Below the pieces are notes generated by a model. It had not been told where the DNA came from. It worked only from the letters and a program-made list of their open reading frames with translations, and made no database searches. From NCBI RefSeq assembly GCF_001423405.1, contig NZ_LMNS01000039.1:251975-315974 (forward strand): a stretch of 64,000 bases of DNA, written 5' to 3'. Source of the stretch: Methylobacterium sp. Leaf123. GTDB lineage: Bacteria; Pseudomonadota; Alphaproteobacteria; Rhizobiales; Beijerinckiaceae. How positions within the stretch are numbered: the first letter of the stretch is position 1; each line of letters begins with the position of its first letter. A program made the position numbers and the translations under genes. Positions 55,319-64,000 of the stretch are shown in pieces.

Positions 55319-57052
55319 TCAGCGCAGCAGGTTGGACTTGGCCAGATCGAGGATCGCGTCGCCGCGTCCGTTCATGACGGCCCGGAGCGCGTAGAGGCTG
55401 AAACCCTTCACCTGCTCGGCCTGGAGCTTCGGCGGCATCGCCAGTTCCTGGCGGTTCGTCACCACATCGAGCAGGGCCGGGCCGGGATGGGACAGCACAT
55501 CCTGGATTGCGCCTTCCAAGTCACCCGGATCCTCGACCCGGTGGGCATGGATGCCGATGGCGCGGGCCATGGCGGCGAAATCCGGGTTTTCGAGCGTGAC
55601 GCCAGTCTCGAGATAACCCGCGGCCTTCATCTCCAGCTCAACGAAGCCGAGGGTGCCGTTGTTGTAGATAACGACCTTCACCGGCAGCCGCTCCTGCGTC
55701 AGAGTGAGGATGTCGCCCATCAGCATGGCGAAACCGCCGTCGCCCGAGAGCGAGATCACCTGCCGGCCGGGACTCGCTGCCTGGATGCCGATGGCGTGGG
55801 GCAGGGCGTTTGCCATCGAGCCGTGCGCCCAGGAGCCGATCAGGCGCCGCCCGGCGGTCATGGAGAGGTAGCGCGCGGCCCAGACCGTGGGCGTGCCGAC
55901 ATCGGCCGTGAACACCGCGTTGTCGGTTGCCGCCTCGCTGAGGAGCCGGGTGAGGTATTGCGGGTGGATCGGCTTGCGCCCCGGCTTGCCGGTGGCGAGA
56001 TCGTCGAGATCCTCGCGCGCCTTGGCATAGTGCTTGAGGCTGGCCTCCAGATGGCGCCCGCTGTCGTTGCCGGTCAGGCGCGGCAGCAGGGCTCCGATGG
56101 TGGCGGCGACATCGCCGACGAGACCGAGTTCGAGCCGGCAGCGCTTGCCCAGATTCTCCGGACGCAGATCGATCTGCGCGATCTTGGCGTCTTCAGGGTA
56201 GAACTGGCGGTAGGGGAAGTCGGTGCCGAGCATCAGCAGCGTCTCGCAGGCCTCCATCGCCGCGTAGCCCGAACTGAACCCGATCAGCCCGGTCATGCCG
56301 ACATCGTAGGGGTTGTCGTGCTCGACATGCTCCTTGCCGCCGAGCGCGTGGACGATCGGGCTCTTGAGACGCTCGGCCAGTTGCATCAGCGGCGCATGCG
56401 CACCGGCGCAGCCGCGCCCGCACAGCAGCGTGATTTTCTTGGATCCGTTGAGGAGATCCGCCAAGCGGTCGAGTTCGTCCGCGGGCGGAACGGTGACCGG
56501 TGCGCGCGGGCGCAGCGTCGCCGGGGCGGACAAGGCGCGCTTGGGCGCTTCCTTCAGCGCGACGGTGCCGGGGATGACCACCACGGCGACGCCGCGCTGG
56601 CCGACAGCCGAGCGGATCGCCGCTTCAAGGACGTTGGGCAATTGCTCCGGGTCCGAGATCGTCTCGCAGAAATGGCTGCAATCCCGGAACAGCTCCTCGG
56701 GCCGCGTCGCCTGGAAGTAGTTCAGGCCGATCTCGCTCGACGGGATATGCGCGGCGATCGCCAGGACCGGCGTGCGCGTGCGGTGGGCATCGAACAGGCC
56801 GTTGATGAGGTGGAGGTTGCCCGGTCCGCAGGAGCCGGCGCAGACGGCGAGTTCCCCCGTCACCTGCGCCTCGCCGGCGGCGGCGAAGGCGGCGACCTCC
56901 TCGTGACGGACATGGACCCAATCGATGACGCCGCGGCTGCGGATCGCCTCCGTGATCCCGTTCAGGCTGTCGCCGACGAGGCCGTAGACGCGGCGCACCC
57001 CCGCCTGCTGAAGCGTCTCGACTACGAGATCCGATACATTGCGGGTTGCCAT
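55319..57052 (-). CDS. poxB: thiamine-pyrophosphate-dependent pyruvate oxidase (PoxB-type)
   Basis: 577 residues. The three TPP-enzyme domains are present: the N-terminal PYR domain with activating Glu in VHVRHEEVAAFAAAG near residue 51, the FAD/central domain, and the C-terminal PP domain. The last has the TPP motif GDGGFAMLMGDILTLTQERLPVKVVIYNN near 437-466. EMKAAGYLETGVTLENPDFAAMARAIG fits pyruvate:quinone oxidoreductase/pyruvate oxidase. It probably oxidises pyruvate to acetate and CO2 at the membrane, but the substrate is inferred. Acetolactate synthase is the main alternative; the absence of an adjacent ilvH-type subunit and the C-terminal region favour PoxB. Confidence 0.88.
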   Translation of the reverse strand: MATRNVSDLVVETLQQAGVRRVYGLVGDSLNGITEAIRSRGVIDWVHVRHEEVAAFAAAGEAQVTGELAVCAGSCGPGNLHLINGLFDAHRTRTPVLAIAAHIPSSEIGLNYFQATRPEELFRDCSHFCETISDPEQLPNVLEAAIRSAVGQRGVAVVVIPGTVALKEAPKRALSAPATLRPRAPVTVPPADELDRLADLLNGSKKITLLCGRGCAGAHAPLMQLAERLKSPIVHALGGKEHVEHDNPYDVGMTGLIGFSSGYAAMEACETLLMLGTDFPYRQFYPEDAKIAQIDLRPENLGKRCRLELGLVGDVAATIGALLPRLTGNDSGRHLEASLKHYAKAREDLDDLATGKPGRKPIHPQYLTRLLSEAATDNAVFTADVGTPTVWAARYLSMTAGRRLIGSWAHGSMANALPHAIGIQAASPGRQVISLSGDGGFAMLMGDILTLTQERLPVKVVIYNNGTLGFVELEMKAAGYLETGVTLENPDFAAMARAIGIHAHRVEDPGDLEGAIQDVLSHPGPALLDVVTNRQELAMPPKLQAEQVKGFSLYALRAVMNGRGDAILDLAKSNLLR

Positions 57053-57357
57053 GCGCCGTCTCCAAACAAAACCGCCTCGAAAGGCGGCAATGGCGGGCCA
57101 ACGTCAGACGCAAGCGAAGGTTCGATGGATCGAAGATTTTGTAATGACTGCACAATTTCGCATGCCGGGAGCGTCGTCTCCGGCAAGATCGTCACAGTGT
57201 CGGCACTGGCCTGATCGGATCGGCGATGGCCCTTTGCCGTCCGGGCGGCGTTAGGCCCGACCCATCCCGTTGCGCGAGAACGTCAGACACAAAAAGGGGC
57301 CGGCCGATCGTGTCGGCCGGCCCCTTTGGCAAAAAAGCCTCGGCGAGAAGGCTCGCC
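57053..57357. other. poxB upstream region and poxB/rho gap
   Basis: 305 bases. A small leader hairpin (CCGCCT-TTCG-AGGCGG on the minus strand, 57072-57087) lies just upstream of the poxB start, and AT-richer sequence at 57125-57165 may hold its promoter. The rho terminator occupies 57293-57327. No other gene is supported. Confidence 0.4.
57293..57327 (-). terminator. rho transcript terminator
   Basis: A perfect 15-bp stem (AAAGGGGCCGGCCGA with its complement) around a 5-nt loop sits 31 bases past the rho stop. On the minus strand it is followed by a five-U run, the clearest intrinsic terminator in the window. Confidence 0.9.
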
Positions 57358-58701
<1,344 letters not shown>

Positions 58702-58982
58702 GTGGGGAGATGCAACCAACGAAGGGCGGGGAGTGGTCGGCCGGTTCGGGAGCAGAGCCGGGCGCCGGAGAAGCGCCCCGGGGTCCGTAGCCGTCGCGGG
58801 CGCGCGGCCCGGCCCACGCATCGGTTCCGCTGGGCCAGAAAGACCTCGGAATGCGACACGGCTGCAAAGGGAGAGCATGGCTCAGTAGCGCGTTTCGCCA
58901 CCCGGCTCAAGACCCCGCTCGCCAGATTCATCTTAGGGTTTGGCGCGCCTGTACCGCCCGGCATTGCCTCTCTGTCTTCGGC

Positions 58983-59714
58983 CTATCGCCGCCGCAGACG
59001 CACGTAGAGGGCACCGCCTCCGCCGTGGTGGCGGGCCGCCTCCTCGAAGCCGAGCACGAGGCCGCGCAGTTCCGGGCCCCGCAGCCAGTGCGGCACGCTG
59101 CGGCGGAGCACGCCGCGCTCGGAAAAACCGCCGCGGTCGCGGCCGCCGAAATCCTCACCGCCCTTGCCCGTCACCACGAGCACGCGGGCATGCCCCGCCG
59201 CGCGGGAGCGCAGCAGGAAGCCGACCAAGGCCGCATGCGCCTCTGCCTGATACAGGCCGTGCAGATCGATGCGGGCCTCGATCGTCAGCGTACCCCGCTC
59301 CAACCCGCGCCGCTCCCGACGCTCCAGGCCCGGCGCCCCTGGGGACGCCGGGGGAACGGGCGGATTGGATACGGCGCTGGCCCGAGCGATCTCGGGAGCG
59401 AGGTCGCCGAGCTTGAGCGGCTTCGACGCGACCCGCGGCAGGGCGACGGCGGGGGCAGGTTTGAGTGGGACAGGTTTGGCCGGAGGAGGGGAGGCGGGTT
59501 TCCAGACAGGCTTGGCGGCCGGCTTCGGGGCCGGCTTGGCGACTTTCACAGCCGGCCCCGCAATCGGCGGCGCGGGCTGTTCGGCCGCGGCGGCAGGCAC
59601 CTTCTTCGGCTTGGCGCGGCCCCGCAGGGGCGTGATCAGCTTGGCGATCTCGCCCCAGAGATGTGCCTCCTCGCGCGAGAGCAGGCGCGAGCGCCGCGGC
59701 GGTCGCGCGCTCAC
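58983..59714 (-). CDS. Smr-domain protein
   Basis: 243 residues. A basic N-terminus and a long Pro/Ala/Lys-rich linker (about residues 35-130) precede an Smr domain. RIDLHGLYQAEAHAAL near residue 150 contains the conserved DLHG, VLVVTGKGG is near 180, and HHGGGGALYVRLRRR closes the domain with the HGG motif. Smr domains often nick DNA or RNA or act in ribosome quality control. The gene overlaps mltA by four bases (ATGA), so it is translationally coupled to the cell-wall genes. Confidence 0.88.
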   Translation of the reverse strand: MSARPPRRSRLLSREEAHLWGEIAKLITPLRGRAKPKKVPAAAAEQPAPPIAGPAVKVAKPAPKPAAKPVWKPASPPPAKPVPLKPAPAVALPRVASKPLKLGDLAPEIARASAVSNPPVPPASPGAPGLERRERRGLERGTLTIEARIDLHGLYQAEAHAALVGFLLRSRAAGHARVLVVTGKGGEDFGGRDRGGFSERGVLRRSVPHWLRGPELRGLVLGFEEAARHHGGGGALYVRLRRR

Positions 59715-60961
59715 GGCCGCGCCTCTCCGGCAGCGGCCTCCGGTGCCGCCGCGTCCTTCGGCGCGTGATCCGGGGCGGGGGCCGGCTTCGGGATCAGCAC
59801 CACGAAGCCCATCCGATCATGCAGGTCGCCGGCCGCCCGTCCGGCGGCGGCGCCGGTGCCGACATAGAGGTCGCCGCGCGCCGGGCCGACGATGGCCGAA
59901 CCGGTATCGGCGGCCACGACCAGATGGCCGCGTCCGGGCTGGCCCGGCAGCTTGCCTTCCAGCCAGAACGGCAGGCCGTAGCGCCACAGATTGCCATCGA
60001 CGGCCATGCTGCGCCCCGGACTCAGGGGCACACCCGCAGCGCCGGGCGGCCCGAGAGCGGGGTCGGTCACCGGCTCGGTCCGGAAGAAGATGTAGGACGC
60101 GTTCATCCGCATCAGCCGGCGGGCATGGTCGGGATTGGCCCGCAGCCACGCCGTCCAGCGCTCCAGGCTCAGCCCGTTGATCGGTAGGTGGCCCTCGTTG
60201 ACGAGCAGCTTGCCGATCGAGGTGTAGGGCTGGCCGTTCTTGCCGTCGTAGAGCACCCGTATCCCGCGTCCGTCGGGCAGGCGCACCCGCCCGGACCCCT
60301 GAACCTGCAGCACGAAGAGGTCCACGGCGTCGCGCAGCCACAGCAGCGGCCGGGTCCGTTCGCCGAGCGCCCCATCCTCGATCGCCGCGCGGTCGGGATA
60401 GGGGACGAGCCCTGTCTCGGTGCGCCGGCCCGCCCGGTAGAGCGGATCGAGCCCCGGCACCGTCTCGCCGGGGGCGAGGCTGACGAGGTCGTCCGGTCGG
60501 GACAGCACGGGAGCCGTATAGCCGGGGCCGGGTTCGAGTGACCCGGTGAGTTCCGGCTCGAAATAGCCGGTGAGGAAGCCGACCCGGCGCTCCGGCTCCG
60601 CTCCAGAGGCCGGGCGGACGATGCGGTAGGGGGAGAACCGCGCCTCGAAGAATTTTTTGGCCTCACCCGGCTTCACCGCGGCGGCGGCGGCGCAAGCGGC
60701 GGCAAGGTCGGCGGGCGAGCCCGTCACACCCTCGACCTGGGGCGGATTGGGGCCGGGCCCGGCGCAGGTGCGGCGGAAGGCATCGAGGGAGGCGGCCCCG
60801 TCATCCTCGCGCCAGCCGGGCAGGGCGGCGAGGGAGACCGGCTCCAGCACGGCTCCGGGCACGCGGGGAGGCTCGGCCGCGCGTGAGGATACGGCGGGAA
60901 TGGAAACGGCCGCAGCGGCGAGGACCGCTGCGGCCGGAAGGGAAACGTGCAAACGCAGCAT
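59711..60961 (-). CDS. mltA: membrane-bound lytic murein transglycosylase A
   Basis: 416 residues. The signal peptide MLRLHVSLPAAAVLAAAAVSIPAVSS lacks a lipobox, so it may be soluble periplasmic rather than lipid-anchored. The MltA domain has VGFLTGYFEPELTGS near residue 130 and a C-terminal 3D domain with VVAADTGSAIVGPARGDLYVGTG, holding the catalytic Asp near 350. It cleaves peptidoglycan glycan strands with 1,6-anhydro ring formation. A low-complexity Pro/Ala/Asp tail follows. It is 12 bases downstream of timA and overlaps the smr gene. Confidence 0.95.
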   Translation of the reverse strand: MLRLHVSLPAAAVLAAAAVSIPAVSSRAAEPPRVPGAVLEPVSLAALPGWREDDGAASLDAFRRTCAGPGPNPPQVEGVTGSPADLAAACAAAAAVKPGEAKKFFEARFSPYRIVRPASGAEPERRVGFLTGYFEPELTGSLEPGPGYTAPVLSRPDDLVSLAPGETVPGLDPLYRAGRRTETGLVPYPDRAAIEDGALGERTRPLLWLRDAVDLFVLQVQGSGRVRLPDGRGIRVLYDGKNGQPYTSIGKLLVNEGHLPINGLSLERWTAWLRANPDHARRLMRMNASYIFFRTEPVTDPALGPPGAAGVPLSPGRSMAVDGNLWRYGLPFWLEGKLPGQPGRGHLVVAADTGSAIVGPARGDLYVGTGAAAGRAAGDLHDRMGFVVLIPKPAPAPDHAPKDAAAPEAAAGEARP

Positions 60962-60973
60962 GAGGCGAAACGA

Positions 60974-61693
60974 TCAGCCGCCCGCGTCGGTGGCGACGAG
61001 CTGCCAGTTCGGGTCGCGCGAGCCCAGCGTGCGGGCGAAGGTCCACACGTCGGGCACCTCGACGCCGGTCTCGGCATTGCCGTCGATCACCTTGCCGTCC
61101 GCGTCGCGGGTAGCGGTGATGAGGTTCGAGAGGAAGCGCACGGTGATCTGGGCGGCGCGGTTCTTCACCTCGACGGCGGCGATCTCCGCCTTGTCGATGG
61201 AGATGAAGGTCGTCTCCGCCGTCTCGTTGCGCTTCTCGCGCTCGGAGATCGCCCGCTCGAAGCCCTCGCAGACCTCCCGCGAGAGCAGCGCGCGCAGGGT
61301 CTTGCGGTCTCCCTTGGCGAAGGCGGTGACGATGGTCTCGTAGGCGCCCTTGGCCCCTTCGAGGAAGGCGCGCGGCTCGAAGGTGGGTTCGAGCTGCACC
61401 ACCTGTTCGAGGCCGCGGGCGACCGCCGAGCCCGGCTCGGCGATGCCGCGCCAGTCGCGGGTCGCGGTCTGCACGGCCGCCGCTCCCGCCGGGCTGCGGT
61501 CGGCGCCGGGCAGGCGAACCACGTTGTCGCCCTCACCGCGGCCGGCCGGCGGCTCGGTGCGGTTGCGCTCCACCGGCCGGAAGGGCGAGCGCTCGGTTCC
61601 GGTCTTCTGGCCCAGGACCGAGCGCAGCCGCCAGATCACGAAGACGGCCAGCGCCAGGAAAATCAGAGTGGTTGCGTCGAAGGAATCCTGCAT
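60974..61693 (-). CDS. Tim44-domain membrane protein (TimA-type)
   Basis: 239 residues from ATG 61693 (MQDSFDATTLIFLALAVFVIWRLRSVLG). One N-terminal transmembrane helix is followed by a Pro/Arg/Gly-rich linker. The C-terminal Tim44-like domain has FLEGAKGAYETIVTAFAKGDRKTLRALLSREVCEGFERAI, then TTFISIDKAEIAAVEVKNRAAQITVRFLS, ending VPDVWTFARTLGSRDPNWQLVATD. Bacterial TimA homologues are conserved beside mltA and smr in alphaproteobacteria; a role in membrane protein handling is proposed. The frame start at 61720 (MRRSRFGSV) is possible but less typical. Divergent from secB. Confidence 0.92.
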   Translation of the reverse strand: MQDSFDATTLIFLALAVFVIWRLRSVLGQKTGTERSPFRPVERNRTEPPAGRGEGDNVVRLPGADRSPAGAAAVQTATRDWRGIAEPGSAVARGLEQVVQLEPTFEPRAFLEGAKGAYETIVTAFAKGDRKTLRALLSREVCEGFERAISEREKRNETAETTFISIDKAEIAAVEVKNRAAQITVRFLSNLITATRDADGKVIDGNAETGVEVPDVWTFARTLGSRDPNWQLVATDAGG

Positions 61694-62187
61694 CACCGAT
61701 CCGAATCGTGACCGTCGCACACGTAAGTCCGGCGCCCGTAAGGCCGCCCGGACGGGAAAGGTCCGCCCCCTGATCCCGCTCGCCGCGCTCCGGGAGATGA
61801 CTTCGCGAGGTTCCCGACCGGAGCCGGAGGGTTCGCAAAGCCGGCTCTTAGCCGAGGGCGGCGCGGGGATCGACCCGGGAACGGAGACCTTGGTAGGCGC
61901 TTGGGTCTGAGTGTCTCCGACTGTTCGAAGTCCGTGACCTTACCGTGATATGGGCGGACCTGCGAGGTATTCCAGGGAAACGTATAAGACGAGCCTCCGC
62001 GTCCCATTCACGCGCGCTGCGGCGGGGGCCGCAAAACCGGGCTTCGAGGCCTCGTTCCAGCCGAAGCGATTGCCTCCGTTCGGCTTGTTCGCTGGATACG
62101 GGCATGGTAGCCGCAGCCCGCGCCGGAGGGGCGCTCTTTAGCGCGGGACATGTGCGCGCCAAAGACGACGCAAGAAGGAGAGACGCC
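61694..62187. other. divergent timA/secB promoter region
   Basis: 494 bases between divergent operons. The AT-richer part near 61935-61990 (GACCTTACCGTGATATGGGC, then ACGTATAAGACGAGCC) is the most promoter-like. No gene is supported; open frames here are GC shadows. Confidence 0.4.
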
Positions 62188-62694
62188 ATGGCCGATACCG
62201 CGGCACCGAACGGCAACGGCGCGCAGGGCCAGGATCTCGCGCCCGCGATCAACGCGCTGGCGCAATACGCCAAGGATCTCTCCTTCGAGAACCCGAATGC
62301 GCCGCGCTCCCTGCAGCCGCAGGAGGGCGGGCCCCAGATCAACATTCAGGTCAACGTCAACGCCCAGCAGATCGCCGAGGCGGACTTCGAGGTCGAGCTG
62401 ACGCTTGAGGGCGACGCCAAGATCCAGAACGAAGTGCTGTTCGCCTTCGAACTGAAGTATGCCGGCATCTTCCGCATGCGCAACATCCCGCAGGAGCAGA
62501 TCCACCCGGCGGTGATGATCGAGTGCCCGCGCCTGCTCTTCCCCTTCGCGCGCCAGATCGTCGCCGAGGCCGTGCGCAATGGCGGCTTCCCGCCGCTCTA
62601 TATCGATCCGATCGATTTCGTCGGCCTCTATCAGCAGAAGATGATGGAAGCGCAGGCCCAGGGCGGCCAGCCGGGCGCGCCGCTCGCCTCCTAA
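62188..62694 (+). CDS. secB: protein-export chaperone SecB
   Basis: 168 residues from ATG 62188 with AAGGAG upstream. SecB is a cytoplasmic tetrameric chaperone that holds unfolded preproteins for SecA. Recognisable blocks: PQINIQVNVNAQQIAEADFEVELTLEGDAK, VLFAFELKYAGIFRMRNIPQEQIHPAVMIECPRLLFPFARQIVAEAVRNGGFPPLYIDPIDFVGLYQQK. The C-terminal tail is Gln/Gly-rich, as in alphaproteobacterial members. An intrinsic terminator follows. It is divergent from timA, the usual order in this class. Confidence 0.98.
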   Translation: MADTAAPNGNGAQGQDLAPAINALAQYAKDLSFENPNAPRSLQPQEGGPQINIQVNVNAQQIAEADFEVELTLEGDAKIQNEVLFAFELKYAGIFRMRNIPQEQIHPAVMIECPRLLFPFARQIVAEAVRNGGFPPLYIDPIDFVGLYQQKMMEAQAQGGQPGAPLAS

Positions 62695-62747
62695 GGCAAG
62701 CTGTCGGGCTCACAGTCCGATCAGGCTCTCGAGTTCTCTGAACAGAA

Positions 62748-62778
62748 CCCCGAGGCTGACGGCCTCGGGGCTTTGTTT
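62748..62778 (+). terminator. secB terminator
   Basis: CCCCGAGGC and GCCTCGGGG form a 9-bp perfect stem with a 5-nt loop (TGACG), followed by CTTTGTTTT. It lies about 50 bases after the secB stop and looks like a genuine intrinsic terminator. Confidence 0.88.
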
Positions 62779-62893
62779 TGCATCATTTGTTTGATTTGTG
62801 GTGGCTTGTGGCTCTCTGGCCGCAGGGCTCCCGTAACAGCTGTGTTAGCGCGCCGGTCGCAGCCGATTTTGGCTACCGACCCGAGCCTTCCCG

Positions 62894-63496
62894 ATGTTCC
62901 GCCGTCCGACCTTTGTTGCGCTCTTCCTGGCGCTCGGCCTGTCCGCCTGCACCACCGTCGCGCCCAATACGCTTTCCCCGCAGGACACCGCCAACCTGCG
63001 CTGCACCAGCCTGGAGGTTCGGGTCCCGCCCGAGGCCGCGATCCGTTGGAGCGCCGCCGAAGACGATTACCTGCGCGCCCGCGGCCTGTCGCAGACCGAT
63101 CCGGCCCTGACGGCCACACCGGAGGCCCGCGCCCATCTGCGGGATCTCGCCGCGAGCCGCCTCAAGCGTGCCCTGGAGCGCGCGGTCGCACACCGGCCCG
63201 AGGGCTCCCGGCCGGTGCGGCTCGTCGCCACGATCAACCGGGTCGACATTCCCTCCGCCGCGCAACGCGTGCTCATCGGCGGCCATCCGACCGTGCAGGC
63301 CGACATCGCTGTGGTCGATGCGCGCTCGGGCGCGCTGCTGACGACTTACAAGGGCGCGATCGGCACCCGACCCGCCGGCCAGGGCGCGGTCGCGCTGGTG
63401 GATGCCGTCATGGTTTCGGCCGGGGCCGACGACCAGTTCGACCGGGCCGCCAACGATTACGCCGACGGCTTCCAGCGCTGGCTCACGCCGCGGTAG
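62894..63496 (+). CDS. hypothetical lipoprotein
   Basis: 200 residues. The lipobox GLSAC puts the lipidated cysteine near residue 19, followed by TTVAPNTLSPQDTANLRCTSLEV. The mature domain has a helical middle (DLAASRLKRALERAV) and a beta-rich second half (RLVATINRVDIPSAAQRVLIGGHPTVQADIAVVDARSGALLTTYKG), resembling small periplasmic DUF-type lipoproteins that sense or buffer the envelope. I cannot name the family with confidence. It follows secB on the same strand after its terminator, so it probably has its own promoter. Confidence 0.7.
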   Translation: MFRRPTFVALFLALGLSACTTVAPNTLSPQDTANLRCTSLEVRVPPEAAIRWSAAEDDYLRARGLSQTDPALTATPEARAHLRDLAASRLKRALERAVAHRPEGSRPVRLVATINRVDIPSAAQRVLIGGHPTVQADIAVVDARSGALLTTYKGAIGTRPAGQGAVALVDAVMVSAGADDQFDRAANDYADGFQRWLTPR

Positions 63497-63629
63497 CCGG
63501 GCCCCACGATCCGGAGCCTGCGCATCCGGGTCGCGCAGCCGGGCCTGAAGCCCGGCGGCGATGGTGAGCGTTGCTCTGGGGGCGGCGGTACGCTACGGCC
63601 GCCGCCCCCGGCCTCGCCCCCAAGGACAG

Positions 63630-64000
63630 CATGGCGCCCACCACCCACCTCGCCCTGATCAACGTCTTCATCGGCGACATCCAGGGCGGGCTCGGGCCGT
63701 TCCTCGGCACATGGCTCGCGCAGATGCGGCAGTGGAGCCCGTCGCAGGTCGGGCTCGTCACCACGCTGGTGGGCGTTGGCACGCTGCTGCTCAGCGGCCC
63801 CTTCGGCGCGCTGGTCGATCGCCTCGGACGGCCGCGCCTGCTCATCGTGGTCTCCTGTGCCGCAATCCTCGCCGGCACGCTGCTGCTGATGCCGGCCCAT
63901 GCCTTCGTGCCGGTGCTGGCGGCGCAGTTCCTCGCTGCGGCCGGCGGAACGCTGCTGCTACTCGCGGTGACGGCGCTGACGTTGGGCGTCGTCGGCAAGG
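63630..64000 (+). CDS. major facilitator superfamily transporter, 3' truncated by window edge
   Basis: The first 123 codons are present from ATG 63630 (MAPTTHLALINVFIGDIQGGLGPFLGTWLAQ). Helices 1-4 are visible, and the loop 2-3 signature GPFGALVDRLGRPRL matches the MFS motif G.l.D..GRr..l. The start of this group (F.gdiqgGlGPFLgt.L) is typical of MFS proteins related to drug or sugar efflux. The substrate is unknown. The frame is still open at the window end. Confidence 0.85.

Overview
This is a 64 kb GC-rich chromosomal window from an alphaproteobacterium. It is most likely a Methylobacterium/Methylorubrum-type member of the Hyphomicrobiales. Several things point there: FlaF- and FlaG-type flagellar genes, an ArsR-methyltransferase/metF/metH operon, an Irr-type iron control element, the mnmE/mnmG/rsmG/parA/parB cluster with a perfect parS, and the secB/timA/mltA/smr block. 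These last clusters usually sit near the replication origin in this class. No rRNA, tRNA, CRISPR array, complete insertion sequence or prophage was recognised.

Layout. 1-9.4 kb: the end of flaF, a FlaG-like gene, thiC with a TPP riboswitch, a hemolysin III-type membrane protein and heme A synthase. A low-GC patch follows (about 6.1-7.4 kb) with a lone DUF3800-type gene, then small envelope genes and a polysaccharide deacetylase. 9.6-17.3 kb: a CelD-like acetyltransferase, a small lipoprotein and the methionine operon (ArsR-methyltransferase, metF, metH) with a palindromic operator over the regulator's start codon. 17.4-25 kb: a patatin-like lipase, ispG, kup and a TonB-dependent receptor behind an Irr-type box. 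25-30.7 kb: hisC-tyrC-glycosyltransferase, a DUF2125 protein and hypotheticals.

31-42 kb is the replication, segregation and translation core: lptE-holA, then on the minus strand parB, parA, rsmG, mnmG, a DUF6894 gene, mnmE and leuS. A perfect parS lies inside rsmG. Between holA and parB is a short relic resembling (S)-ureidoglycine aminohydrolase. 42-55 kb: DUF1963, yggS, an L,D-transpeptidase, an OmpR-type regulator, a stand-alone cyclic-nucleotide-binding domain, dapD with an alpha/beta-hydrolase-fold protein lacking its serine, an acid phosphatase, an SNase-like membrane protein, a YegS-type lipid kinase and terC. 55-64 kb: poxB, rho with a strong terminator, the smr-mltA-timA operon, divergent secB, a lipoprotein and the start of an MFS transporter.

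Most of the window is ordinary core chromosome. The unusual items are a two-copy 75-bp palindromic repeat (10.8 and 45.9 kb), a long palindrome between metF and metH, the low-GC DUF3800 island, the ureidoglycine aminohydrolase relic, the Irr box and several degenerate-enzyme proteins. I found no convincing multi-gene undescribed system.
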